Source of the DNA: an uncultured Alphaproteobacteria bacterium
GTDB lineage: Bacteria; Pseudomonadota; Alphaproteobacteria; RF32; CAG-239
DNA: 42,952 nucleotides
NCBI GenBank assembly: GCA_944390265.1
Contig: CALXPK010000002.1
Coordinates: 1-42,952 of the forward strand
Direction of reading: 5' to 3'
Of this stretch, positions 34,380 to 42,722 are shown piece after piece; the first letter of the stretch is position 1; every line of letters begins with the position of its first letter. The notes beneath the pieces are model-generated. The model had not been told where the DNA came from, searched no databases, and saw nothing but the letters and a program-made list of their open reading frames with translations. Position numbers and translations under genes: made by a program.

Positions 34380-35018
34380 TTAAAAATCAGCTTTGTTTTT
34401 CAGGTTGTCATAGCGTTTGTGAATGCACTGGATGGCGGTTTTGTGCACGCCTTGGGTGATGCTGTAATAGATGAAACGGCCGTCGCGGCGGGAGGTGACA
34501 AAGCCGTCGTCTTTCAGGCGTTTTAAGTATTGTGAAACTTTCATTTGTCCGCTTTCTATCCCGTTGATGATGTCGGTGACGTTGCTTTCGCCAAACAAAG
34601 TGAGATATTCCAAGATGCGCATTTTATCATAGTTGGCAAAAAGTTTGATGCGGTTGGCAACCATGGTGGTATAATCTTTGGGCAGAAGTGCTTTTTCGGT
34701 TAGATAATAAAAACTATCGGTCATATAGGCAAAGAGCTTGCGTATGCACTCAAAAATGCTGGCTGGATATTCCTCATATATATTATAATATATAAAAATG
34801 CCTTTGCGCTCGGTTTTGACCAAATGTGCTTCGCGCAGTTTTTTTAGGTTTTGGGAAACAATCATTTGTTCTTCCGCCACGGCTTTGGCCATTGCCGATA
34901 CCGATGAGGCGCCGTTGACATCCATATATTCCAACAAACGCAAGCGCAACGGGTGGGCAATGTAGCTGATGCCTTTGACGGCTTTTTTCATGATTTCCGG
35001 CGGCAGTTGCTGCTCCAT
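34380..35018 (-). CDS. Double ArsR-type regulator (two winged helices in one chain)
   Basis: In 212 residues this protein contains two ArsR-like winged-helix domains. The first spans about 12-95 (ISYIAHPLRLRLLEYMDV, MIVSQNLKKLREAHLVKTERKGIFIYYNI). The second spans about 120-205 (RIKLFANYDKMRILEYLTLF, MKVSQYLKRLKDDGFVTSRRDGRFIYYSI). ArsR proteins normally have one domain and act as homodimers, so this resembles a covalent pseudo-dimer. No metal-binding Cys pattern is evident. The thioredoxin-like lipoprotein gene lies 98 nt upstream on the same strand, behind a promoter with a palindromic operator candidate. Confidence 0.88.
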   Translation of the reverse strand: MEQQLPPEIMKKAVKGISYIAHPLRLRLLEYMDVNGASSVSAMAKAVAEEQMIVSQNLKKLREAHLVKTERKGIFIYYNIYEEYPASIFECIRKLFAYMTDSFYYLTEKALLPKDYTTMVANRIKLFANYDKMRILEYLTLFGESNVTDIINGIESGQMKVSQYLKRLKDDGFVTSRRDGRFIYYSITQGVHKTAIQCIHKRYDNLKNKADF

Positions 35019-35080
35019 AAACTCTTCTCCGATTTTTTTTTCTTTCAGCCTATATCAAACTGCGGCATTTTGCAATTATA

Positions 35081-35111
35081 AAAAAATCCCCGATTTATAA
35101 TTTATCGGGGA
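35081..35111 (-). terminator. Terminator after the thioredoxin-like lipoprotein gene
   Basis: On the minus strand the stem TCCCCGAT/ATCGGGGA with loop AAATTATAA is followed by a T-run. It separates this gene from the double ArsR gene. Confidence 0.82.
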
Positions 35112-35116
35112 AAGTG

Positions 35117-35506
35117 TTATTTGACAAAGGGTTTAATATAATTTTCAAACCGGGATTCATATTCCGGTGCCCAGCCCATCAGATAATTTGAGCCAAAAAG
35201 CATAAGCGGGGTGCCGATAGCGCTACCATTGATTTTATATTCTTTTACCGCTTGCAAAAGGAGCTTATAGCCGCCGGGGTTTTCAACATTGACCATGCTG
35301 AACTCCAAATTGGGGTGCTTGGCATTGATATATTTTAAGGCTTGATGACAATGCGGACAATAGTTGGAATAGAAAAAATATATTTTATCTTTGGAAAAAG
35401 CCGATTTCTCGCTTGCGGTTTGAGCCTGGTTTTCCGCCTTGGTTTGATTATCGCAACCGGTGAGGACAAACAGCCCTAAGACAAAAGCAAAAATGATTTT
35501 GTTCAT
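35117..35506 (-). CDS. Thioredoxin-fold lipoprotein with CPHC active site
   Basis: A 129-residue lipoprotein with lipobox LTGC (Cys18), a Gln/Ala-rich linker (about 19-38), and a small thioredoxin fold with the redox motif YCPHC (Cys50, Cys53) and a probable cis-Pro in AIGTPLML. CPHC is the DsbA-type dipeptide, so an oxidase or isomerase role on disulfides at the periplasmic membrane face is plausible. The domain is shorter than DsbA and has no helical insert. It has its own strong promoter with a palindrome over the -10 box. Confidence 0.88.
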   Translation of the reverse strand: MNKIIFAFVLGLFVLTGCDNQTKAENQAQTASEKSAFSKDKIYFFYSNYCPHCHQALKYINAKHPNLEFSMVNVENPGGYKLLLQAVKEYKINGSAIGTPLMLFGSNYLMGWAPEYESRFENYIKPFVK

Positions 35507-35527
35507 GGTTATACTCCAATATATTAC

Positions 35528-35570
35528 ATAATGTATATATATTATAAATATAACATATTAAAAATGTCAA
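35528..35570 (-). promoter_or_regulatory. Strong promoter with palindromic operator candidate
   Basis: On the minus strand TTGACA (35570-35565), an 18-bp spacer and TATAAT (35546-35541) lie upstream of the lipoprotein gene. An 18-bp palindrome, ATAATGTAT-ATATATTAT on the plus strand at 35528-35545 with one mismatched pair, covers the -10 box. This is where an ArsR-type repressor would bind. Confidence 0.6.
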
Positions 35571-35621
35571 GTATTGAGCCGCATATTTTTTTCTAATATT
35601 TTGCGGTTTTATATTTTGCGA

Positions 35622-37385
35622 TTATTTTAATTGGGTTTTGTAAAGCGAAGCATAGATGGAATTTTCTTTGTTCATCAGCTCTTCATGCGTGCCTTGTTCG
35701 ACAATTTCGCCATAGTTGATGACCACAATTTTGTCGGCGTTGCGAACGGTGGAAAGTCGGTGTGCAATTATCAAGACCGTGCGGTCTTTCATGAGATTTT
35801 CAATTGCTTGTTGAACAATGGCTTCTGACTTATTATCCAGTGCGGAAGTGGCTTCATCCAAAACCACAATGGGGGCATTTTTCAAAAAGGCTCGGGCAAT
35901 GGCAATGCGTTGTTTTTGGCCGCCGGAAAGCAAAACGCCGCGTTCTCCGATTTGGGTGTCCAGACCGGCATCAAGACTTTTGATAAATTCATCCAGACAG
36001 GCGGCTTTGATGGCTTTTTGAATGGTTTCTTCGGGAATGTTATTGTGTCCGAGCAATATATTTTCACGGATGGTGCCGGCAAACAAAAAGTTGTCTTGAA
36101 AAACAATGGCAATGTTTTCTCTCAGTGAGCGAAGTTCTATGTCGCGAACATCTATATCATCTATGGTCAAAGAACCGGATTTAATGTCATAAAATCTGGG
36201 CAGAATGTTGACCATGGTGCTTTTGCCGCCGCCCGAGTTCCCGACAAAGGCAATGGTTTCACCTTTGTCTATTTTCAGATTGATGTGTTTTAGCACCGGT
36301 TTGCCCGGAATATATTCAAAACAGACATCTTTATATTCAATGCCTTTTTTGACGCCGTTCAGCTTGACTGCCCCGGGTTTGCTGACAATTGCCGGTGTGG
36401 CTTCAAGCAGATCAAATACACGCTCCATGGCCATTAAGGACATTTGTACCGAATTGAAGGTGTTGCCGATGGATTTTATCGGATTGTAGAGCATTATCAA
36501 GGCGGTGATGAAAGAGACAAAGTTTCCGGCCGAAATCTCTTTGGTGACAATTAAATGGCTGCCGTACCAGATGACGGCGGCTATTCCCAAAGAAACTATA
36601 AAATGCATCATCGGAGAGAGCATGCCGGTTCGTTGAACCATTTTCATGCCATAGTGAAAAACCCCGCGCAAGGTGTCTCTGAACTTGCGGTTTTGATAGT
36701 CATATAAATTATATGAAGTGATGATGCGGTTGCCGTTGAAGGTTTCATTATAATGTGTGACAACGGTTGAGCCGGCAAAAACCGATTGCGACATAAGCGC
36801 CTTAATTTTTTTGCGTACCGTGGTCAACGGATAAAGAGCAAAAAACAGAACAATCACGGCCATTATGGCCAGTTGCCAGGAATTGTAAAACAACACAAAA
36901 ATCAGAGAAATGGAAGAAAACAGACGCGTGGTGAAAAGTTTTAAATTGGCTAAAAGACCGGAACAAGAAGAATCTACATCATTGTTGAAGCGAAAGATGA
37001 TGTCTCCGGAATTGTGCCGATCAAAAAAAGCGGCGTTATAGCTCATCAATTTGTCAAACAGGGTCATTTTCAAATCCATGGAGATTTTTTGCCCGACCCA
37101 AGTGTTCATATAGGTTGCCAAATAGTTCAGCAGGCTTTGAATCAAGCTGAAGGCAATAATCAATAGCGGCAGAAAGGTGGTGTAATTGGTTTTTTGCTCA
37201 ACCATAACCACGTCCATGTATGGTTTGAGTGCCCAAGCTATTACCGCATCCATGGCGCCAATCGGAATGGTGATTAGAACTGCAACCAGAGCCCGAAACC
37301 AATAGGGCTTCACATAAGGCAAAATTTTGGCATAGTTTTGCACCGTGTAGAGTGATTTGATTTTTTGTTCCAGCTTTTTTAACAT
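35622..37385 (-). CDS. ABC exporter, permease-ATPase fusion (MsbA-like)
   Basis: A 587-residue half-transporter. Six membrane helices lie within residues about 30-320. The ATPase domain has Walker A GNSGGGKST (382-390), signature LSGGQ (486-490), Walker B IVVLDEATSALD and the switch His in IIAHRLSTV. The organisation matches MsbA/LmrA exporters, which move lipid A, lipids or drugs as homodimers. The MBOAT/AlgX acetylation pair upstream suggests a cell-surface lipid or glycan substrate, but this is inference only. Confidence 0.93.
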   Translation of the reverse strand: MLKKLEQKIKSLYTVQNYAKILPYVKPYWFRALVAVLITIPIGAMDAVIAWALKPYMDVVMVEQKTNYTTFLPLLIIAFSLIQSLLNYLATYMNTWVGQKISMDLKMTLFDKLMSYNAAFFDRHNSGDIIFRFNNDVDSSCSGLLANLKLFTTRLFSSISLIFVLFYNSWQLAIMAVIVLFFALYPLTTVRKKIKALMSQSVFAGSTVVTHYNETFNGNRIITSYNLYDYQNRKFRDTLRGVFHYGMKMVQRTGMLSPMMHFIVSLGIAAVIWYGSHLIVTKEISAGNFVSFITALIMLYNPIKSIGNTFNSVQMSLMAMERVFDLLEATPAIVSKPGAVKLNGVKKGIEYKDVCFEYIPGKPVLKHINLKIDKGETIAFVGNSGGGKSTMVNILPRFYDIKSGSLTIDDIDVRDIELRSLRENIAIVFQDNFLFAGTIRENILLGHNNIPEETIQKAIKAACLDEFIKSLDAGLDTQIGERGVLLSGGQKQRIAIARAFLKNAPIVVLDEATSALDNKSEAIVQQAIENLMKDRTVLIIAHRLSTVRNADKIVVINYGEIVEQGTHEELMNKENSIYASLYKTQLK

Positions 37386-37466
37386 TTATAATCTCTGTTT
37401 AAGCTCCGATTTTATTGCTTTTTTTGTTTGAGGCGCTTTTGATAATTTTCTTTCGTAAAACGATAA

Positions 37467-37475
37467 ATTATAGCA
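37467..37475 (-). promoter_or_regulatory. Extended -10 promoter of the ABC exporter gene
   Basis: On the minus strand TGCTATAAT forms an extended -10 element about 82 bp before the ATG. No good -35 is seen, which is usual for this type. The 166-nt gap holds nothing else that I can name. Confidence 0.45.
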
Positions 37476-37551
37476 TACGAAAAAATTTGCAATTGTAAAT
37501 ATTTTTTATTGCAGCCACACACAGAATTGTTGTTTGAAAAACAGCCTTTTC

Positions 37552-38958
37552 TTAGAATCGGAAATAGATGAACGGATTGTATGTTGAGGCCGCCATTGAG
37601 GCCGCGGAGACGATGAACAATACCATCAGCCAGATGTTGATTATGCTGCGCAAGATTTTGTGCTCATATTTAACCTCAAGCATTTTTTGGAAAATCGGCA
37701 TGGCGCAGATGATGGCGACGATAAAGGCCAAAATCTCCAGATTGTCAACATAATAAGCCATTTTGTAGGATATTTTGTGTTCCGGTATCAGGCCAAACAT
37801 ATTTTTGATGTAGGCGCAGGCATAAGCCATGTTGTCGGCTCGAAACATGACCCAACCCAAAACAAAGGCAAACATGGCATAGAGATGTTGGGTCAGACTG
37901 ATTTTCCAACCGCCGACTTTTTTATGCCAACCGCTGATTTTTTCAAAAATGATAAAAGCACCGTGCCATAAGCCCCAGAAAACAAAGTTCCAACTGGCGC
38001 CATGCCAAATTCCCGTGGCCAAAAACACAACCAGCAGATTGAAGATGTTGCGCGGTTTGGAAACCCGATTTCCGCCTAACGGAATGTATAGATATTCCTT
38101 AAACCAGGTGGAAAGCGAAATATGCCATCTGCGCCAAAACTCGGTGATGGATTTGGAAATATAGGGGTAGTTGAAGTTTTCCAAAAACTTAAAGCCGAAT
38201 ATGGCTCCTAAACCTATGGCCATGTCCGAATAGCCGCTGAAGTCATAGTAAAGTTGCAGCGTGTAGGCAAGGGCTCCGATCCAGGCAGTGAGGGTGTCAA
38301 ATTGTTCTACCGGCTGCGCAAAAATTTTGTCGGCAACCGCCCCCAAGGTGTTGGCCAGAAGCATTTTCTTGGCCAGACCGATGATGAACCTTTTGACCCC
38401 ATAGGCCACTTTGTCAAAACTCACGTTTCGGTTGGAGATTTGCTCATCAATATCATGATATTTGACAATCGGGCCGGCAACCAACTGCGGAAAAAGGGTG
38501 ATGTATAAGGCCAGCTTATAGATGTCTTTTTGAGCTTTGACCTCTTTTCTGTAAACATCTATGACATAGCTTAAGGCCTGAAAGGTGTAAAATGAAATGC
38601 CAATCGGCATGACAACATCCACAAAGCTGAAACGCGCATTGAAAAGCTGATTGAGATTGTCCATGACAAAATTGAAATATTTGAAATAGAACAAAAAGCC
38701 TAGATTGACCAAAATCGTGCCCATCAGCAACAGCTTGCGGTGTTTGGGGTTGTGGCTGCGGCTGATGTAGTTGGCGCCAATATAGTTGACCAGTATGGTC
38801 AAAATCATAATCGCCAGATAACGCGGCTCTCCCCAGGCATAAAACAAGATGCTGGCCAATAATAAAATATAGTTTTGCAACTCTTTGCGTGCCAGCAGGT
38901 ATATGGCGCTGACAATCGGCAAAAACATAAAAACAAAGGTCATGGACGAAAATAACAT
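37552..38958 (-). CDS. MBOAT O-acyltransferase (AlgI/DltB-like)
   Basis: A 468-residue membrane protein with about ten hydrophobic segments and the MBOAT signature FWRRWHISLSTWFKEYLYIPLGGNR, followed by the catalytic-His region GIWHGASWNFVFWGLWHG. Such proteins pass acetyl groups across the inner membrane to a periplasmic transferase that modifies surface polysaccharides. The partner is the AlgX/AlgJ-like gene directly upstream (3-nt gap). The glycan modified is unknown; no alginate synthesis genes are in the window. Confidence 0.94.
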   Translation of the reverse strand: MLFSSMTFVFMFLPIVSAIYLLARKELQNYILLLASILFYAWGEPRYLAIMILTILVNYIGANYISRSHNPKHRKLLLMGTILVNLGFLFYFKYFNFVMDNLNQLFNARFSFVDVVMPIGISFYTFQALSYVIDVYRKEVKAQKDIYKLALYITLFPQLVAGPIVKYHDIDEQISNRNVSFDKVAYGVKRFIIGLAKKMLLANTLGAVADKIFAQPVEQFDTLTAWIGALAYTLQLYYDFSGYSDMAIGLGAIFGFKFLENFNYPYISKSITEFWRRWHISLSTWFKEYLYIPLGGNRVSKPRNIFNLLVVFLATGIWHGASWNFVFWGLWHGAFIIFEKISGWHKKVGGWKISLTQHLYAMFAFVLGWVMFRADNMAYACAYIKNMFGLIPEHKISYKMAYYVDNLEILAFIVAIICAMPIFQKMLEVKYEHKILRSIINIWLMVLFIVSAASMAASTYNPFIYFRF

Positions 38959-38961
38959 GGT

Positions 38962-40662
38962 TTATTCTTTCATTAAATCGTTGAGTTGAAAAGCTGCATT
39001 AGAGTTAATTACAATGAGCATAATATCAGGTTTAAAAGCTAAAATATCCTTTTCCCAACGAGAAATTTTTAGGCTATCTTCAAATTGGTTGTTGCTGCGG
39101 AATTTTTTGATACGCGGAAAGGTGTAGGCTAAAAATGATGAAAAATTTTCCGTAAAAGAATTGCCGATAATGACAACTTTTTCTTTGTTTTTGGCGTGCG
39201 GATAATAAAAATCTTTGTTGTTGTATTTTAAATCCCATTCCATTTTCAAACTTTTTTCGTCTTTATGTTTATAATATCGGTATGGGGTGTTTAAGGGACA
39301 AGTTTTTTCATCTAATTTAAGTAATTTGCAAGCAGAGCCATACCAAAATGACCTGTCTCCTTCGGCTCTGACACGGTTGTCATAAAAAATATCATAATCT
39401 TGCTCCGTAACGGGAACCAAGCGCGGAAAGTCTTGCTTGATCCGTTGCATCAAATCTTGATAGCCCCAATAGGCCCCCCATTCGGTCCAATGGTGATCGG
39501 TTTTAAAATAGACCAAATCGGTTTGATTATGCTTAGATAAAGCATCTAAAGGGTAGACTACATTGGTAATGTTATTTTTGTTAAGATATTTGTAAATTAC
39601 AGAAGAATGATCTGTATCTATAGCCTTTTTTAATGAGGAATCTTTTAAAAATTCTCCCTTTTTAGGTACAATCTCAATATAGCATTTTATACCATTTTTA
39701 TGGCAAAAATTATTATAATTTTCAATTGAACGCTTGATAGCAAATAATTCTGGCAATGAAAAATGTTGACTTGTAACATCTGATTGAATTACCGACCAAT
39801 CATCACTTATTTTTTGAGCCCCGGCATAAGAATAATATTGGTTGAGTCTTTGTAGTTTTGTGTTCAATTCAATTAAATTTTTGCGGCCGAAAAAATGGTC
39901 GTTGAACCATTGTTCAAAGGCTTTTCCATAGTTGCCGCTTTTATCAAAAAATTGAGAAAAAGAGGGGCGGCTGGCCAATATTCGGTTTTCTTGCTCGGAT
40001 TTTTCGGCTTTGGAAATATCTGACATCGGAAGGAACAACAAAACAAAGAAAACACTCAAAAAGACAATATCTATGCGGGAATGATGTTGCTCAATTTTGA
40101 AAGTCGAGAGATATTTTACAACCTTGTAAGACAGCAAAAAAGACAAGGTTGCCAAGATGACAAACATATAAATATCAAAGTGCCGTCGGCCTTTGAGGTT
40201 GAGAATGTTTTTATAAACAATCTGCGGATTGGACTGTGTGCTTTTGAAAGACAAGATATTGTTCTTGATATCAAAACTATCTATATTCAACAGTTCAAAC
40301 TGTGAAAAATCGTTAAAAGAGATGGTTTTTTTGCCGGATATTTTTAAATTTGAAATCTTTACTTGCTTTGGATTTGAGCCAAAATCCAGCCGAAAGCAGG
40401 CGAGTTTTTTTGTGGGTATGATGATTTTACTTTCATGCTGTCCGGCTTTTATCAGATGTTTGACCGATTGTTCCCGATTGAAGGCGTGATGGCTTTTTTT
40501 TATATAGTCAATTTGCAATAGAATGTCTTTTTCAAGACTGGTTTTCATTGAGAGATAAAAATATTTTCCGCCCCAAAGGTTTAAGCTCAGTGTCATCAAT
40601 ATTGCAGTTAGAAGCAAAACAATGATGATAAATCTGTTGGGAAGTATTTTTTTTATGGTCAT
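38962..40662 (-). CDS. AlgX/AlgJ-like SGNH-fold acetyltransferase partner
   Basis: A 566-residue protein with an N-terminal membrane segment (about residues 8-30), a second region of hydrophobic helices near 165-205, and a periplasmic ALGX/SGNH domain. The domain has the Asp/His motif TDHHWTEWGAYWGY (about 388) and the nucleophile Ser in IIGNSFTENF (about 498; GDSF in most relatives). Together with the MBOAT protein it would O-acetylate an exported polysaccharide. Two extra predicted membrane segments and the long extra-domain N-terminal part (about 30-160) distinguish it from plain AlgJ. Confidence 0.88.
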   Translation of the reverse strand: MTIKKILPNRFIIIVLLLTAILMTLSLNLWGGKYFYLSMKTSLEKDILLQIDYIKKSHHAFNREQSVKHLIKAGQHESKIIIPTKKLACFRLDFGSNPKQVKISNLKISGKKTISFNDFSQFELLNIDSFDIKNNILSFKSTQSNPQIVYKNILNLKGRRHFDIYMFVILATLSFLLSYKVVKYLSTFKIEQHHSRIDIVFLSVFFVLLFLPMSDISKAEKSEQENRILASRPSFSQFFDKSGNYGKAFEQWFNDHFFGRKNLIELNTKLQRLNQYYSYAGAQKISDDWSVIQSDVTSQHFSLPELFAIKRSIENYNNFCHKNGIKCYIEIVPKKGEFLKDSSLKKAIDTDHSSVIYKYLNKNNITNVVYPLDALSKHNQTDLVYFKTDHHWTEWGAYWGYQDLMQRIKQDFPRLVPVTEQDYDIFYDNRVRAEGDRSFWYGSACKLLKLDEKTCPLNTPYRYYKHKDEKSLKMEWDLKYNNKDFYYPHAKNKEKVVIIGNSFTENFSSFLAYTFPRIKKFRSNNQFEDSLKISRWEKDILAFKPDIMLIVINSNAAFQLNDLMKE

Positions 40663-40754
40663 GTGTGTTTTGTACCTCTAGAGAATTTTTCATGTTTGGC
40701 AAAGTCTATAAAATTCGGGATGAAAAAGCAATAAATATTTTGCAAAATTAAACA

Positions 40755-40919
40755 GTGGATTTATTATTTTGTATAGTTATAAAATTTAAGTTTATCGTCT
40801 TGTTGTTTAAACTTTTATTGACGGTTGTTTGCGGGGTATTGTTGGTGTGGTTTTTAACAAAAAAACTAAAAAACTGGAAGAAAGCTCTCGTCCAATCTTG
40901 TCTTCTGATTAATTGGTAA
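40755..40919 (+). CDS. Possible 54-residue membrane protein
   Basis: A GTG-initiated frame of 54 codons ending four bases before a terminator. The product has a hydrophobic N-terminal half (FIVLLFKLLLTVVCGVLLVWFL) and a basic segment (TKKLKNWKKA), the look of a small single-span membrane protein. There is no clear ribosome site, so coding is uncertain. The upstream 40663-40754 is AT-rich promoter-like DNA for the divergent AlgX-like gene. Confidence 0.35.
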   Translation: MDLLFCIVIKFKFIVLLFKLLLTVVCGVLLVWFLTKKLKNWKKALVQSCLLINW

Positions 40920-40924
40920 TTTAT

Positions 40925-40956
40925 AAAAAAGCCTCCGCAAAGGGAGGCCTTTTTTG
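40925..40956. terminator. Bidirectional terminator next to the tRNA-Thr fragment
   Basis: The stem GCCTCC/GGAGGC (loop GCAAAG) is flanked by A and T runs on both sides. It would have ended the ancestral tRNA-Thr transcript from the right and any transcript of the small ORF from the left. Confidence 0.8.
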
Positions 40957-40959
40957 TGA

Positions 40960-41006
40960 TGGTGCCGACACACGGACTCGAACCGCGGACCCACTGATTA
41001 CAAATC
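40960..41006 (-). other. 3' fragment of tRNA-Thr(TGT): attachment site of an integrated element
   Basis: On the minus strand the 47 nt read as the 3' part of a tRNA. They give the end of the anticodon stem, the loop TTTGTAA (anticodon TGT), TCAGT, the variable loop, the T-arm CGCGG-TTCGAGT-CCGTG, the acceptor TGTCGGC, A and CCA. Pairing in the 5' anticodon stem breaks after two bases, and no D-arm or 5' acceptor strand follows at 41007 or beyond. This is the expected scar where a recombinase inserted an element into the gene: the element lies to the right, with the rebuilt intact tRNA at its far end. Confidence 0.88.
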
Positions 41007-41077
41007 GACTGCGCTTATAAAATATTATCTTTATAAATCAATATGTTAATCTTGAAATTTTAGCGATTTTTTTGCCG

Positions 41078-41115
41078 AGCTACCACCGAGCTACCACGCC
41101 AAAACAAGCTACCAC
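41078..41115. repeat. Three direct repeats near the tRNA-Thr scar
   Basis: AGCTACCAC occurs at 41078-41086, 41089-41097 and 41107-41115, the first two 11 bp apart. This is one helical turn, as for arm-type recombinase sites close to an attachment core. Confidence 0.5.
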
Positions 41116-41230
41116 CAGCTTATTACAAAATATTTTTTAATATAAATTTATGAATATTAAAAATTTTAATGACTTTTAAATATTGTATCATTAAGATATT
41201 TTCAAGTTATTTATACAAATAGGATATTAA

Positions 41231-42712
41231 ATGTTAGAGAAAATTAGAAGCCTCCTTCAACAGGGTGAAGGTCTTAAAATTGAGTTCAAAGAAGCTCAAG
41301 GTGGAATGCCTAAGAGCGTATATGAAACTGTTTGCGCCTTTTCTAACACTCAAGGTGGAGAAATTCTTTTGGGGGTTAAAGATAATGGAGATGTTGTAGG
41401 TATTGCTCCTCATCAAATATCTCAACTTAAGAAGGATTTTGCAAACACAATTAACAATCCAGCTAAAAATCATCCACCGCTTTATTTATCTATTGAGCCG
41501 ATAGTTTTTGAAGAAAAACATATTCTTTATATTAATGTTCCAGAAAGTGCAGAAGTTCATCGCTGTTGTAATAAGATTTTTGTGCGTAATGAAGATGGTG
41601 ATTATGATATTACCTCCCAACAAGCTCAAGTAGCGGCTTTATATTTAAGGAAACAAACTTCTTATTCTGAAAACCAGATATTCAAATATGCAAGGCTTGA
41701 TGATTTGCGCCAAGATTTAATTGCGAAGGCTCGTAAAATGGCTGTTATTAGAGACGCAAACCATCCATGGAAAGAACTTGATGATTTTGAACTCTTAAAA
41801 AGTGCCTCTTTATACAAGAGAGATGTTCAGACAGGAGAAGAAGGAATAACGCTTGCCGGTTTATTACTTTTAGGAAAAGATGAAGTTATAGCATCTGTTT
41901 TACCTCATTTTAAGACCGATTTAATTATGCGCGTAAAAGATATTGGTCGTTATGATGATAGAGATGATGTTAGAACAAATTTAATTGACAGTTATGACCG
42001 TATAATGGCCTTTGTATCTAAACATTTACCATCACCTTTCTATTTAGAAGGAACGACACGACTGGATATTCGGAACATTATTTTCAGAGAAATTGCAGTC
42101 AATTTACTTGTTCACCGAGAATATACCAATCACTATCCGGCAAAGTTAGTTATAGAAAAAGACAGAATTTTTACTGAAAATGGTAATAAGCCATATATTC
42201 ATGGTAATATCAATCCAGAAATGAATACACCTTATCCAAAGAATCCAACGATTGCACGATTTTTCAAGGAAATAGGATTGGCGGATGAACTTGGTTCTGG
42301 TGTTCGTAAAATAACGCAATATGCTGAAGCTTATGCTGGAAGTCAGCCAATATTAACCGACTCTGATATATTTAGATTAGAGTGGAAAACAAATCTGTTT
42401 CAAGATATGAAAAGCCAAGAACAGGATAGCTCTATAACGGTTACTGATAAAGCTAGTGATAAAGCTAGTGAACAAGTTAGTGAACAAGCTAGTAGACAAG
42501 TTAGTGGACAAGTTAGTGAACAAGCTCTTCAAATTATAACTTTTTGTGAAACACCTAAATCTTTATCTGAAATTATGACTTTTTCTCAGTATAAAAGCAG
42601 AGGTTATTTTGTTGATAGGGTATTGCAGCCTTTAATAAACCAAGGGCTTATTGAACGGACATTTCCTAATATTCCAAACCATCCAAACCAAAAATATAAA
42701 ACAAAAAAATAA
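41231..42712 (+). CDS. AlbA_2 (Schlafen-type) DNA-binding/ATPase-domain protein
   Basis: The 493-residue protein starts with an AlbA_2 domain (EGLKIEFKEAQ, VCAFSNTQGGEILLGVKDNGDVVGI; about residues 10-125). A middle GHKL-like ATPase fold follows, with EIAVNLLVHREY and LADELGSGVRKI (about 280-365). A linker of tandem four-residue repeats (about 406-432) leads to a C-terminal winged helix (residues 438-490). Such proteins occur in mobile elements and defence islands as transcription regulators or effectors; the role here is unknown. It is the first gene inside the right-hand element and has a lower GC content than the core genes. Confidence 0.88.
   Translation: MLEKIRSLLQQGEGLKIEFKEAQGGMPKSVYETVCAFSNTQGGEILLGVKDNGDVVGIAPHQISQLKKDFANTINNPAKNHPPLYLSIEPIVFEEKHILYINVPESAEVHRCCNKIFVRNEDGDYDITSQQAQVAALYLRKQTSYSENQIFKYARLDDLRQDLIAKARKMAVIRDANHPWKELDDFELLKSASLYKRDVQTGEEGITLAGLLLLGKDEVIASVLPHFKTDLIMRVKDIGRYDDRDDVRTNLIDSYDRIMAFVSKHLPSPFYLEGTTRLDIRNIIFREIAVNLLVHREYTNHYPAKLVIEKDRIFTENGNKPYIHGNINPEMNTPYPKNPTIARFFKEIGLADELGSGVRKITQYAEAYAGSQPILTDSDIFRLEWKTNLFQDMKSQEQDSSITVTDKASDKASEQVSEQASRQVSGQVSEQALQIITFCETPKSLSEIMTFSQYKSRGYFVDRVLQPLINQGLIERTFPNIPNHPNQKYKTKK
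42446..42526 (+). repeat. 12-bp tandem repeat inside the AlbA_2 gene
   Basis: About 6.75 imperfect 12-bp units encode DKAS-DKAS-EQVS-EQAS-RQVS-GQVS-EQA. The unit is a multiple of three, so copy-number changes would keep the frame and only alter linker length. Confidence 0.8.
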
Positions 42713-42722
42713 ATTTGGAATT

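Noticed and set aside
40960..41060. tRNA-Thr interrupted by an intron.
   Set aside because: No 5' half (D-arm, acceptor strand) is found within several hundred bases to the right, and no group I intron features are seen; an integration scar fits better.
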